Shown in pieces: positions 38,320-47,719 of a DNA stretch of 64,000 bases. Position 1 is the first letter of the stretch; each line of letters starts with the position of its first letter. A model generated the notes under the pieces. That model did not search any database, was not told the DNA's origin, and saw only the letters and a program-made list of their open reading frames with translations. The translations under genes and the position numbers were made by a program. Source of the stretch: an uncultured Prevotellaceae bacterium (GTDB taxonomy: Bacteria > Bacteroidota > Bacteroidia > Bacteroidales > Bacteroidaceae); contig CACZVN010000003.1 in the NCBI GenBank assembly GCA_902784615.1, forward strand, positions 186,001 to 250,000, given 5' to 3'.

Positions 38320-41300
38320 GTGAAGATACTCAAAAGGATTATCAGCGTTGTCATCTGGACTGTGATAGCCCTCAATCTGTTATCTGCAGGCATACTCCGT
38401 CTGCCAGGCGTGCAGCAGTTTGTCGGAGAAAAGGTTGCAGCCATGCTCGAAGAGCAACTGGGCACCAAGGTCGCCGTAGGACAGATAGACATCGGGCTAC
38501 TGAGCCGGATCATCATTGACGATGTACTCATATACGACCAACAACAGAAGGAGATGCTCCGCGTATCCCGTCTGTCTGTCAAGATCGACTATATGCCTTT
38601 GATTGAAGGCAAGATTCATATCTCGTCGGCACAGTTGTTTGGTGCCCATGCCCAACTCTATTGCAAGGACAGTCTGACGGCTACCAATTTCCAGTTCGTG
38701 ATAGACTCCTTAGCCTCGAAAGACACCACCAACCAGACACCGCTCGACCTGCGCATCAACACCTTCATCATCCGAAACTCCAGTGTCAGTTACGACCAGC
38801 ATGACATCGCCACGTCTGAAGAACGATTCAACCCTGCCCATCTGAAACTGAATGGTATCAGCGGCCATATCAACCTGAAGGCACTCACTGACGACTCCCT
38901 GAACATCAACATCAAGCGTCTGGGATTCAAGGAGCAGTCAGGACTGACGGTCAGTCGTCTGGCTTTCCATTTGGCTGCTGGCAGACAGAATGCCATGCTG
39001 GAGAACTTTTTGCTGCAGATGCCGAGTTCCAACCTGCGGATTGACACGCTGACAGCCAACTACCGGTTTAATGACAAAGGACTTGTGCCAGGCTCACTCA
39101 CCTTCTCAGGAAGAATTGACAATACGAATATAACGCCCTCTGACCTAAGATGTTTCGAATCGTCGCTCAAGAATTTCCAAAGACCAATTTCCCTGATGAC
39201 TCAGGTCAGTGGCACAGACCAGCAGATCCAAGTCACAGAGTTGCAGGTCTCCACTCCTGAGAAAGATATCGACATCCAGGTAAACGGTTGGCTGGAACAA
39301 TGGAACAAGCAACCAGCCTGGCACCTGCAAATGAATCAGATAGCACTCTCAGAGGCCAGTATCGACTTCTTTAACAAGCTCATCAAACTTCCTTCTGACA
39401 TCACACGTATTGGCTACCTGCAGTTGAATGGCACTTTCGACAGAGACCGTCAGGGAGAGACCACACTGAAAGCCCTCCTCCAGTCCGGGGCAGGCGACAT
39501 CGATGTGGAGATGGCTATGGATGCAGCCAGACAGTTTAGCGGCACCATTGGAACCCAAGACCTGAACCTGAAGCAGATATTGGCCAATGACCAATTGGGA
39601 CAAGTGACCACCCATCTGGCTCTTCAAGGACGGTGGCCCCAGCATCAGAAGCCGACAGTGGAGGTTGATGGAACCATCGAACGATTCGACTATAACGACT
39701 ATCCCTTCGGCAATATCACAATCAGTGGCAACTATGCCCAGGAAGCCGTCTCCGGTATGGTTCATATCAATGATCTGAACCTGATGGCCCAACTGGAGGG
39801 AGAAGTGACAGAAGACGTGTTTGACCCAAACACCCAAAAGGCCAAACGGATCAAGTTGGAAGGTGCCGTCACCCGTTTTGCACCAGCAGCCGCCAAACTC
39901 ACAGAACAATTCGGTACCGCTGAGTTCTCTGGCAACATCGACGCGGACTTCACAGCCCACAACCTGAACGATGCACAAGGCAGTCTGCGCATCAGCAACT
40001 TCACCGTCACAGGCACAGAAAAAGACAAACCCTACCAGCTCGACAACCTCATCGTCTCGTCTGGCTATGAGGAGGGCATCCATTTCGTCTCGTTGAAGAG
40101 TGACTTTGCCGATGCAGAACTGAAGGGACACTTCGACTATGGCACCCTGACACAGAGTTTTGTCAACCTCATTGGTTCCAAGCTCCCCACCCTGCCAGGT
40201 CTGCCTCCCATTGACAAGCGCAACGAAAACAACTTCAGTTTCCGGCTCCTGATGAGTAAGACAGACTGGCTGAAACGGTTCTTCGACATCGACCTGACAC
40301 TGGGACACCCCCTCTCACTGACAGCCACCATCAACGACTTCACCTCTCAGACCAGCATCGACGGCGACCTGCCCTCATTCGCCTATAACGGGTCATGGTA
40401 TTCCAACGGTTTCATACGCGTTACCTCTCCCTCCGACACGCTGAAATGCGATATCGGCATTCAGAAGATCATGGACGACGGCAGGCACATGACCATCGGC
40501 ATGCAGGCCAACGCCGCCAACAATATTATCAGGTCGTCGCTCAACTGGGACAACCACAGCACGGAACAACACATGGGAGGACAGTTGAACAGTGTGGCGA
40601 TGTTGTATGAAAACCAGCATAACAAGCCCGAGGCACACGTACGTTTCCTACCCTCGCACGTTGTCCTGAACAACGGCACCTGGAATGTGGAGCCCTCTGA
40701 CATCTTCTATTACGACAGTCACCTGCTGGTAGATCACTTCGCCGTCTATCGTGGACAGGAGCATATCATCATCGACGGCATCGCCTCCCGCAATGCCTCT
40801 GACACCCTCACCGTCGATCTCAACAAGGTGGAAGTGGATTATATCCTCGACCTGGTCGATTTCCATTCCGTCGAGTTCAGCGGAAAAGCCACTGGAAAGG
40901 CCAAGGCATCGTCGCTCTTCCACGATTTCGCAGCCAAGGCCGACCTGCGGGTGGATGACTTTAAGTTTGAAGACGGTCGTATGGGTGTGCTCGATGCCCA
41001 CGCCAGTTGGAACAAGGAAAAGGAACAGATCGACATCCACGCCATCGCCAATGATGGTCCGGATGTCAAGACCCTGATCGACGGCTATGTATCACCCGTC
41101 CACAACACTATCGACCTGGCAATCCATGCCGACAACACCTATATCGACTTCATGCACAGTTTCACCCAGAGCTTCCTCAGTGATGTCACAGGTCATGCGG
41201 AGGGCGATGCCCGTGTCGCCGGCACGCTCGACAATATCAACCTCACTGGTAAACTCGTCGTCGATGGTGTGGCCACCGTTATTCCCCTGAACACCACCTA

Positions 41301-42762
41301 TACGCTGAAGCGCGACACCGTCGTGATGATCCCTGACGATATCCGCCTCAACAGCATCCCCATCTACGACCGTGAGGGTAATCAGGCCTTCCTCTCTGGC
41401 GGCATCCACCACCAGCACCTGACGAATCTCAGTTTCGACCTTGGTGTCAAGACGGACAAGCTCCTGGCCTACGACTTCAAGGAGTTTGGCGACAACACCT
41501 TCTACGGTACCGTCTATGCCGCTGGAAATGTCACCATCCACGGACAGGATAACGACGTGATCATCGACTGCGACGTGACCCCCCTGCAGAACTCCGTCTT
41601 TGTGTATAACGCCTCCTCACCTGACGCCATCTCCAGTCAGGAGTTCATCGAGTGGGTAAAAGATACGGACGACCTTTCTGACAATCACAGCCAGAACAAA
41701 TCAGGCGGTCCCTCCAGGGCTCTTGATACCGACATCTACATCAACTTCCTGATCAATGCCACGCCAGAGGCCACACTCAGGCTCCTGATGGATGCCAGCA
41801 CCAACGACTATATCAACCTGAACGGTGACGGTACGATCCGTGCCACCTTCCACAACAAAGGCGCCTTCAATATGTTCGGCACCTACACCGTCGATCACGG
41901 CACCTACGGCGTCACCATCCAGAATATCATCAAGAAGAACTTTACCTTCAACCGTGGCGGCACCATCGTCTTCGGAGGCGATCCCTATCAGGCAGCCCTC
42001 AACCTGCAGGCCGTCTATACGGTCAATGGTGTCAGTCTCTCTGACCTGAATATCGGCAACTCATTTACCAACAACACCATCCGCGTGAACTGTCTGATGA
42101 ACATCAGCGGACAGCCCGTAGCCCCACAGGTGGATTTCGATCTGGAGATGCCCACCGTCAATGCCGATGAGCAGCAGATGGTGCGCTCGATCATGAACGG
42201 TCAACAGGAGATGAACCAGCAGGTGGTCTATCTGCTGGCTATCGGACGATTCTATAACCAAGGTGCGAACAACAGCAATGACCAACAGAGCGACCAGACC
42301 TCACTCGCCATGCAGAGTCTGTTGTCAGGTACGCTCTCCACCCATCTGAGCACCCTGCTCAGTCAGGTCATCAAGAACGACAACTGGAACTTCGGTGCGA
42401 ATATCTCCACAGGTAATGAGGGCTGGCACAATGCGGAGTACGAGGGTATCATCAATGGTCGTATGCTCAACAACCGTCTGCTCTTCAACGGACAGTTCGG
42501 CTATCGCGACAATGCCACCAAGGCCAATCCGTCCTTCATCGGCGATTTCGACGTGCAGTATCTGCTCTACCCCAACGGCAACCTGGCCCTGAAGGTGTAT
42601 AACCAGACCAACGACCGTTACTTCACGAAGTCGAGCCTCAACACGCAGGGCATCGGCATCATCATGAAGAAGGACTTTAATGGTCTGCGTGAACTCTTCT
42701 CATCGAAGAAGAAACGCAAGAAATCAACGGCTTCCAATATACAGGAAGACCATACCAAGTAG
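38320..42762 (+). CDS. tamB: Translocation and assembly module TamB (DUF490)
   Basis: A 1480-residue inner-membrane-anchored, periplasm-spanning protein. N-terminal signal anchor (residues 1-27, LKRIISVVIWTVIALNLLSA), AsmA-like start (LPGVQQFVGEKVAAMLEEQLG), a long beta-helical repeat region, and the C-terminal DUF490 domain (about 1130-1450: GTYTVDHGTYGVTIQNIIKK, FGGDPYQAALNLQAVYTV, QVVYLLAIGRFYNQG). The family moves outer-membrane proteins or phospholipids across the envelope. I chose the GTG at 38320 because it begins the signal anchor; the upstream open frame contains the promoter. The 3' end overlaps the convergent transporter gene by 39 nt. Confidence 0.88.
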   Translation: MKILKRIISVVIWTVIALNLLSAGILRLPGVQQFVGEKVAAMLEEQLGTKVAVGQIDIGLLSRIIIDDVLIYDQQQKEMLRVSRLSVKIDYMPLIEGKIHISSAQLFGAHAQLYCKDSLTATNFQFVIDSLASKDTTNQTPLDLRINTFIIRNSSVSYDQHDIATSEERFNPAHLKLNGISGHINLKALTDDSLNINIKRLGFKEQSGLTVSRLAFHLAAGRQNAMLENFLLQMPSSNLRIDTLTANYRFNDKGLVPGSLTFSGRIDNTNITPSDLRCFESSLKNFQRPISLMTQVSGTDQQIQVTELQVSTPEKDIDIQVNGWLEQWNKQPAWHLQMNQIALSEASIDFFNKLIKLPSDITRIGYLQLNGTFDRDRQGETTLKALLQSGAGDIDVEMAMDAARQFSGTIGTQDLNLKQILANDQLGQVTTHLALQGRWPQHQKPTVEVDGTIERFDYNDYPFGNITISGNYAQEAVSGMVHINDLNLMAQLEGEVTEDVFDPNTQKAKRIKLEGAVTRFAPAAAKLTEQFGTAEFSGNIDADFTAHNLNDAQGSLRISNFTVTGTEKDKPYQLDNLIVSSGYEEGIHFVSLKSDFADAELKGHFDYGTLTQSFVNLIGSKLPTLPGLPPIDKRNENNFSFRLLMSKTDWLKRFFDIDLTLGHPLSLTATINDFTSQTSIDGDLPSFAYNGSWYSNGFIRVTSPSDTLKCDIGIQKIMDDGRHMTIGMQANAANNIIRSSLNWDNHSTEQHMGGQLNSVAMLYENQHNKPEAHVRFLPSHVVLNNGTWNVEPSDIFYYDSHLLVDHFAVYRGQEHIIIDGIASRNASDTLTVDLNKVEVDYILDLVDFHSVEFSGKATGKAKASSLFHDFAAKADLRVDDFKFEDGRMGVLDAHASWNKEKEQIDIHAIANDGPDVKTLIDGYVSPVHNTIDLAIHADNTYIDFMHSFTQSFLSDVTGHAEGDARVAGTLDNINLTGKLVVDGVATVIPLNTTYTLKRDTVVMIPDDIRLNSIPIYDREGNQAFLSGGIHHQHLTNLSFDLGVKTDKLLAYDFKEFGDNTFYGTVYAAGNVTIHGQDNDVIIDCDVTPLQNSVFVYNASSPDAISSQEFIEWVKDTDDLSDNHSQNKSGGPSRALDTDIYINFLINATPEATLRLLMDASTNDYINLNGDGTIRATFHNKGAFNMFGTYTVDHGTYGVTIQNIIKKNFTFNRGGTIVFGGDPYQAALNLQAVYTVNGVSLSDLNIGNSFTNNTIRVNCLMNISGQPVAPQVDFDLEMPTVNADEQQMVRSIMNGQQEMNQQVVYLLAIGRFYNQGANNSNDQQSDQTSLAMQSLLSGTLSTHLSTLLSQVIKNDNWNFGANISTGNEGWHNAEYEGIINGRMLNNRLLFNGQFGYRDNATKANPSFIGDFDVQYLLYPNGNLALKVYNQTNDRYFTKSSLNTQGIGIIMKKDFNGLRELFSSKKKRKKSTASNIQEDHTK

Positions 42763-43641
42763 TACGAGTGCCAGGTCGAAGGCCTTCGCCTTCAGGTTCT
42801 TCTCGTGGAAGAACATCGCTCCGAACCCAAAGCTCACAATTACACTTCCCCTACGGATCATCGACACGATGGAGATCATCGCGTCAGGCAGACTCAGCGA
42901 ATAGAAATACATGAAGTCGGCCGTAGAGAGGAAAAGGCTCACGCCCAGGATCGACCACGACCAGTGAAAGGGTGTCGTCTGCTGATGCTTCGGCCACCAC
43001 AGCAGCCACAGCATCACACCCATCATACCACACTGATAGATATTATACCACGACTGTACCATCATACGGTCGAGTCCCACGCCCCCATTCTCCACTGGGG
43101 CCATCAGGTATTTGTCGTAAAGACCGCTGATCGCTCCCAGCACAGCAGCACCCACGATCATATAGATCCAGTGGTCGTGCTTGAAGTCGATGCCCTCTTT
43201 CTTGCCACTACGACTGAGCATCAGGAACGAGGCCACTGCCAGCAGCACACCAATCCACTGCCAAACGTTCAGCCGTTCGCCAAAGACCAACAAGGCTCCC
43301 ACCAGTACCATCACGGGCCGCGTGGCATTGATAGGTCCCACGATCGTCAGTGGCAGATGCTTCATGCCAAAATAGCCAAGGATCCAGCTCGACAATACGA
43401 TGAGCGCTTTCAGCAGGATATACTTATGCATCTCCCAGCCGCCACTCGCTGCATGGAAGATCGTACCATCAAGCACATCTGTCGTACCGCTCAATATGAT
43501 GAATGGCAGGAAGATCAGACTGGAGAAGAGTGTATTCAGAAACAGTACGGGGATGACGGCATTCGCCTTCAGCGCCTGTTTCTTGAATGAATCATAGCAG
43601 CCCAGCAGCGCTGCGGACATAAAAGCCAGTATCAGCCACAT
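42724..43641 (-). CDS. EamA/DMT family transporter
   Basis: A 305-residue inner-membrane protein with ten predicted helices and two EamA repeats (first ends FGERLNVWQWIGVLLAVASFL, second ends FFHEKNLKAKAFDLALVLLG). The family exports or exchanges small metabolites; substrate unknown. Starts in a TTGATAATTGA-type repeat shared with the truA gap. Its stop lies inside the 3' end of tamB (tail-to-tail 39-nt overlap). Confidence 0.85.
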   Translation of the reverse strand: MWLILAFMSAALLGCYDSFKKQALKANAVIPVLFLNTLFSSLIFLPFIILSGTTDVLDGTIFHAASGGWEMHKYILLKALIVLSSWILGYFGMKHLPLTIVGPINATRPVMVLVGALLVFGERLNVWQWIGVLLAVASFLMLSRSGKKEGIDFKHDHWIYMIVGAAVLGAISGLYDKYLMAPVENGGVGLDRMMVQSWYNIYQCGMMGVMLWLLWWPKHQQTTPFHWSWSILGVSLFLSTADFMYFYSLSLPDAMISIVSMIRRGSVIVSFGFGAMFFHEKNLKAKAFDLALVLLGMVFLYIGSR

Positions 43642-43692
43642 TGATAATTGATAATTGACAATTGATAATTGAAAATTAATAATTGAAAATTA
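43641..43692. repeat. ATAATTGA tandem spacer repeat (truA-EamA)
   Basis: About six imperfect copies of an 8-10-bp AT-rich unit (TTGATAATTGA, TTGACAATTGA, TTGAAAATTAA) fill the entire 48-nt gap between truA and the transporter gene. Confidence 0.65.
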
Positions 43693-44463
43693 ATATTTAA
43701 TGTCTTCGAGGAACAGTGCATGGCCAGGCATGCTCTCGCCAGCCTCCGTACGCTGTTTACCCTCTATCACCTGACGGAAGCCGTCGAGCGTCAGCCGTCC
43801 ACGTCCAACTTCAATCAAGGTGCCCACAACGGCGCGTACCATATTCCTCAAGAAGCGGTTGGCCGTGATCTCGAAATACCAGCTCTCAGGCGAGGTCTGT
43901 ATCCACCGCGCCTCCGTCACCTGACAGAGCGTTGTCTTCACGTCAGCCCCACTCTTGCAGAAGGCCCCGAAGTCCTCATACTCCATCAGCACTTTCGCGG
44001 CCTCGTTCATCTTGTCGAAGTCCAGCGGATAGTGCAGTTCGCAAGAGTAGGCTCTGCGGAACGGATCCTTCACGGTATGTATATAATAATGGTACGTGCG
44101 CGAGGTGGCCGAGAAACGGGCATGGAGATCGCTGCTCACCTGCTCCACCTTCTGAATGGCGATATCGTATGGCAGCAACTTGTTCAGTTTATAGGCCAAC
44201 TGCTGGCAGTTGATATCCTCCGTTCCTTCGAATTTGCAATTCGACGGCAGATCGAAATGCGCCACCATCATCCGGGCATGCACCCCAGCATCCGTCCTGC
44301 CAGCCCCAGTCACAGTGATCTCCTCCCTGAGCAATGTCGAGAGAGCACCCTGCAAGCGTTCCTGTACGGACTCGCCATTCGGCTGGATCTGCCAGCCGTG
44401 ATAGCGCGTACCATCATAGCTGAGTGTGATGAAATAGCGCTTGAGACCGTTTTCCTGCATCAT
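43690..44463 (-). CDS. truA: tRNA pseudouridine(38-40) synthase
   Basis: A 257-residue enzyme making pseudouridine at positions 38-40 of tRNAs. Catalytic Asp in GAGRTDAGVHARMMVAHFD; start YFITLSYDGTRYHGWQIQPN and the C-terminal RFLRNMVRAVVGTLIEVGRG are family hallmarks. I use the ATG at 44463; a GTG is one codon upstream. It is 10 nt after the Sel1 protein stop. Confidence 0.95.
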   Translation of the reverse strand: MMQENGLKRYFITLSYDGTRYHGWQIQPNGESVQERLQGALSTLLREEITVTGAGRTDAGVHARMMVAHFDLPSNCKFEGTEDINCQQLAYKLNKLLPYDIAIQKVEQVSSDLHARFSATSRTYHYYIHTVKDPFRRAYSCELHYPLDFDKMNEAAKVLMEYEDFGAFCKSGADVKTTLCQVTEARWIQTSPESWYFEITANRFLRNMVRAVVGTLIEVGRGRLTLDGFRQVIEGKQRTEAGESMPGHALFLEDIKY

Positions 44464-44473
44464 CACCCAGCGC

Positions 44474-45049
44474 TTATTTCTTCAGGAGGGCCAACATCTG
44501 CTTGGCATCCTCATCACCCTCTGCTGCATCCTTACGGATCTTTGCCAGGATCTCGTCGCCGTCTTTCTCGTTGTTGACGGCTTTCTTCAGCCACATCCTG
44601 GCCTGCTTCTCGTCAGCAGCAACACCCTTACCCTTCATATAAGCCTTGCCCAACTGATACTGGGCATCAGCATTATCCTGCTTGGCGGCCTTGGTGAACA
44701 GTTCGATGGCCTTCTGACGATTCTTCTCCACGCCCTCGCCATCCTTGTAGCACTTACCCAGTTGGTACTGTGCCTTGGCATAGTTCTGTGCAGCCGACTT
44801 GGCATACCACTTCACGGCCTCCTGGTCGTCTTCCTTCACGCCTTTGCCCTTGTCGTAGCAGAGACCAAGACGGTACTGCGCCTTCTTATGGCCCTTCTCA
44901 GCAGCCGCCTTCAACTTGGGCACTGCCTTGGCATAGTCCTTCTTGTCGTACAACGCCTTACCATCCTTGTAGAGGCTTTCGGCACTCTGGGCATTTACTG
45001 CGATGCTCATGATCAGAGCCATCAACATCAAAAAAACTTTCTTCATCAT
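44474..45049 (-). CDS. Secreted Sel1/TPR-repeat protein
   Basis: About 191 residues: signal peptide (MKKVFLMLMALIMSIAVNAQ) and three to four Sel1-like repeats, for example AQYRLGLCYDKGKGVKEDDQ, AQYQLGKCYKDGEGVEKNRQ and AQYQLGKAYMKGKGVAADEK. Such repeats mediate protein-protein contact in the periplasm. Start set at the MMKK pair (45049/45046) where the signal peptide begins. It follows the small lipoprotein gene by about 10 nt. Confidence 0.85.
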   Translation of the reverse strand: MMKKVFLMLMALIMSIAVNAQSAESLYKDGKALYDKKDYAKAVPKLKAAAEKGHKKAQYRLGLCYDKGKGVKEDDQEAVKWYAKSAAQNYAKAQYQLGKCYKDGEGVEKNRQKAIELFTKAAKQDNADAQYQLGKAYMKGKGVAADEKQARMWLKKAVNNEKDGDEILAKIRKDAAEGDEDAKQMLALLKK

Positions 45050-45059
45050 ATCTCTTTCA

Positions 45060-45353
45060 TTAATAATCATAACCTTCATCATCACCATTCAGATAGTTCA
45101 CATCACCACCTAAGGGATCTTCGTAATGGCCAGACGGGCCATCATTGCCACCCTCGTTGTCTGTGGGCTCCTTACCAGTCAGGATCGTCGATAGGGACAC
45201 TGGCTGACTGGTCGTGTCTGTGGGCTCTTTCTCCTTCTTCCCAACGATCTCAAACTCAGGCGTCTCATCCTCAGAAGCCGTCTGCGCCTTCCTGCCATCC
45301 CCACACGACAGCAGGATCATCGCCATTGGTAATATCATTAGTTTCTTCATCAT
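45060..45353 (-). CDS. Small lipoprotein, unknown
   Basis: About 97 residues with a lipoprotein signal (MMKKLMILPMAMILLSC, lipobox LLSC) and an acidic, low-complexity mature part (DNEGGNDGPSGHYEDPLGGD). No domain recognised. It lies between an esterase gene and the Sel1 gene; all three begin with a similar MMK(G/K) start, suggesting one operon. Confidence 0.65.
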   Translation of the reverse strand: MMKKLMILPMAMILLSCGDGRKAQTASEDETPEFEIVGKKEKEPTDTTSQPVSLSTILTGKEPTDNEGGNDGPSGHYEDPLGGDVNYLNGDDEGYDY

Positions 45354-45360
45354 ATTTCTG

Positions 45361-46203
45361 TTATTCAATAAAACCTTTGGCCTTCAGCCATTGAATCATC
45401 TGACTGCTCCACAACTCAGTTGTAGTCTTTCCCGTCTCAGGCATCAGTTCGTAGGGACCTTTGCCGTCGCCATACATGTGCAACTCAGCATTGGCGCCAG
45501 CCTTCTTCCACTCCATAAACAAGGCGACAAGCCCTGCTGCCACATTGGGATGATCAACCCGCGTCATAATCAACAAGGGGGGTGCATCGGCAGGAACGCT
45601 GACAGGCATCAGCGAAGGGCCGAAGTTGGTACAGAGGAAGTCCGGGCGCTCATCGCCTTCAGCCGACATCGTAGCAGCTATGGCCACACCACCGCCAGCA
45701 GAGAATCCTAAATAGCCGATCTTGTCGCTACAAATATTCCACTCAGCAGCGTGCTCCCTCACCATACGGATGGCAGCCTTGGCATCTTCCGCAGCCAGAC
45801 GGATGATGGAGTCGCCATAAGCGAAGTGCATGGGGTTAGCATCAGCCTTGGGGAATTGCTCAGGATGAGTCACATCCACCATTGGCGGCATCTGCATACC
45901 CTGTGGCATCTGACCGTTTCCCTTATTCAGATGATAGCGCAGTCCGATGGCGGCGATGCCATGCTCATTCAAGAACGAAGCCATCTTAACCACATCACTT
46001 TCCCACGAAAGCCACCTCATAGCACCTCCAGGGCACAGCACGACAGCACATCCATTAGCCATCTCCTTCTTTGGCAGATACACCTCAATCAGAGGTTTGT
46101 CCTTCTCATCCATCGAGGCATCACCCGTTGGAAGCAGATATTGTGTCTGTGCTGATAACGTCGTCGGCACCCACAGCATGCATAACAATGCGACTTTTTT
46201 CAT
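45361..46203 (-). CDS. Exported alpha/beta-hydrolase, acetyl-esterase-like
   Basis: A 280-residue protein with a signal peptide (residues 1-18, ending LSAQ) and an alpha/beta-hydrolase fold: oxyanion-hole region AVVLCPGGAMRWLSWE, the nucleophile elbow GYLGFSAGGGVAI, a likely acid/His pair near HPNVAAGLVALFMEW and the C-terminal end. This group includes xylan and other carbohydrate acetyl esterases (BD-FAE-like), so removal of ester groups from polysaccharides is plausible. The catalytic His is not certain from sequence alone. ATG at 46203 chosen for the signal peptide; MMKG at 46218 is possible. Confidence 0.75.
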   Translation of the reverse strand: MKKVALLCMLWVPTTLSAQTQYLLPTGDASMDEKDKPLIEVYLPKKEMANGCAVVLCPGGAMRWLSWESDVVKMASFLNEHGIAAIGLRYHLNKGNGQMPQGMQMPPMVDVTHPEQFPKADANPMHFAYGDSIIRLAAEDAKAAIRMVREHAAEWNICSDKIGYLGFSAGGGVAIAATMSAEGDERPDFLCTNFGPSLMPVSVPADAPPLLIMTRVDHPNVAAGLVALFMEWKKAGANAELHMYGDGKGPYELMPETGKTTTELWSSQMIQWLKAKGFIE

Positions 46204-46221
46204 GATTCCTTTCATCATATC

Positions 46222-47349
46222 TCAAGTATTTGTTAATTCCTTATATAACGCCAATCCCTTGACTGTTAGAAAATACTTCTGACGAGGATGACGAGGCTTG
46301 TCAGGGTAAAGAAGTCGGATGCACCCTTCATTAATAGCAGGGGTCAAATAATTATCTATAAAGTTAGGGCGATGTTTCAGGTTCACCCTCTCCATCATCT
46401 GTTTCAGGGGCAATTGATCTGAGCCCAACGCCAGCACAAGCGTTTTTACTTGTTCGGTACTTGTTCGGTGCTTGTTCTCTTCTTGTTCGTTTTCAGGCAT
46501 TTTCCATTCCTCTGGCCCATCTATCATCATATATCTGTTCTTCAGCGTATTGTTCTCGCCAAGCAGCAGATTGCGGAAGAAGCGTACAAGGAAAAGAGGT
46601 TCGTAATTGATACCTTTTTTCAGGTTGCGATAGTTGGCACGTACCAGTGCATTGCGGAAGTACCATGAATGGCGTTCAAACAAATCATTGTTCACATCAA
46701 ATCCCTGCGAGCGCAGATACTTTATAGTGAAAACAGCCGTGGTACGGGTGTTACCTTCCCCAAAGGGATGTATTTGCCATAAGCCTGCCACAAACTTAGC
46801 CAAATGTTCCATCATCTGATCTTTATTCAGTGGTGTATAATCAAACTGGCGTTCTTGTTCCAAGTCATACTCTACAGCCATACGCAAATCCTGCCAACGA
46901 CCATACAGCACAGAGTCGCCTCGCAACACCCACTCTTTTTTAGAGATGTCATAATCGCGAAAACGGCCAGCATGCTTAAACACACCCTCGAAAATGGCTT
47001 TGTGTATGGCCGAAAGTCCAGCCATGCTATAAGTGAAAGCGTCCGTCTGAAGCAGTTTTGAGATATTACCTGACACGAGGTCTGCTTCTTCCTTATCTTC
47101 GTCCCCTTCATCGTGAGCAGTTTTCTTTATATAATACTGCTTCACCATTTCGCGAGCCTCGTCAATGGTTATTTCGCCCTCGATATTCTTACGAGCCGTT
47201 TCTTGCAGATACTCTGACGTTTTCAGCCCATCCACTGCCTGCAAGCCGATGGCAACGCGCCATGCTTCAGCCCGTTCGCGCTGAGCAGGCTCCCCTTGAC
47301 GGATATACTCGTCAAAGTTGATGTACTGTTCTTTTATATCTTTACTCAT
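46222..47349 (-). CDS. Fic family protein (probable AMP transferase)
   Basis: A 375-residue protein with a Fic domain: core motif HPFGEGNTRTTAVF (family HPFx(D/E)GNGR, here with Thr before Arg) after KFVAGLWQI, and the flap FSYMAG-like TYSMAGLSAIHKAIFEGVF. The N-terminal stretch TARKNIEGEITIDEAREMV resembles the VbhA-type inhibitory helix, though the exact S/TxxxE(G/N) spacing is off, so self-inhibition is only suggested. A C-terminal winged-helix-like region (about 290-375) follows. Fic enzymes usually AMPylate target proteins. The ATG at 47349 overlaps the upstream small gene by 8 nt. Confidence 0.85.
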   Translation of the reverse strand: MSKDIKEQYINFDEYIRQGEPAQRERAEAWRVAIGLQAVDGLKTSEYLQETARKNIEGEITIDEAREMVKQYYIKKTAHDEGDEDKEEADLVSGNISKLLQTDAFTYSMAGLSAIHKAIFEGVFKHAGRFRDYDISKKEWVLRGDSVLYGRWQDLRMAVEYDLEQERQFDYTPLNKDQMMEHLAKFVAGLWQIHPFGEGNTRTTAVFTIKYLRSQGFDVNNDLFERHSWYFRNALVRANYRNLKKGINYEPLFLVRFFRNLLLGENNTLKNRYMMIDGPEEWKMPENEQEENKHRTSTEQVKTLVLALGSDQLPLKQMMERVNLKHRPNFIDNYLTPAINEGCIRLLYPDKPRHPRQKYFLTVKGLALYKELTNT

Positions 47350-47572
47350 ATTGATTTTTCCTACGGAATTTATCTGCGACCTCCAGTAGAGCGGCAAACT
47401 TTTCAAGTCGATCTTGTGAATAGTCCCCTTTTGCAATCTGCTTCTTCGTGCTCTTAAACCAATTCAGCATATCATGCTCTTCAAGCCTATGCTTGGAGGG
47501 GCGTCGATGATTCGTTTCCATGAAAGTCATCATCTCCTCATATTGCCGTCGCCATCTTTCATCCTGGGTCAT
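47342..47572 (-). CDS. Small helicase-associated-domain-like protein upstream of fic
   Basis: A 76-residue, basic protein with the pattern ERWRRQYEEMMTFME ... LNWFKSTKKQIAKGD ... RLEKFAALLE, close to single helicase-associated (HA) repeats: W, then L..W followed by Q....G and L...R. Its stop overlaps the Fic start by 8 nt, so translation is coupled, as in toxin-antitoxin pairs. A role as DNA-binding regulator or antitoxin of Fic is inference. Confidence 0.65.
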   Translation of the reverse strand: MTQDERWRRQYEEMMTFMETNHRRPSKHRLEEHDMLNWFKSTKKQIAKGDYSQDRLEKFAALLEVADKFRRKNQYE

Positions 47573-47600
47573 ACCCTCTTGATATATGGTTTGTTAGGTG

Positions 47601-47631
47601 CAAAGATAATCCATTTTTACCAATCCCGCAA
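47601..47631 (-). promoter_or_regulatory. Primary-sigma promoter of the HA-fic operon
   Basis: Minus strand: -33 TTG (47629-47631), 20-bp spacer, -7 TATCTTTG (47601-47608), 28 nt before the ATG at 47572. Back to back with the ORF6N promoter, 16 bp apart. Confidence 0.65.
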
Positions 47632-47647
47632 GTTTTCCTCAGAATTA

Positions 47648-47679
47648 TTTGGAACTTTCAAAAATACTTCATAACTTTG
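47648..47679 (+). promoter_or_regulatory. Primary-sigma promoter of the ORF6N gene
   Basis: -33 TTTG at 47648-47651, 20-bp spacer, -7 TAACTTTG at 47672-47679, 40 nt before the ATG. Confidence 0.65.
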
Positions 47680-47719
47680 CACTCGACAACTTTAGTATTA
47701 ATCTCTAAATCCATTTACT

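Noticed and set aside
39349..40308. 319-codon open frame antisense to tamB
   Set aside because: Shadow frame without motif; tamB reads continuously on the other strand.
47601..47679. Riboswitch or leader RNA between the divergent fic and ORF6N genes
   Set aside because: The stretch is fully explained by two back-to-back promoters; no stable stem was seen.
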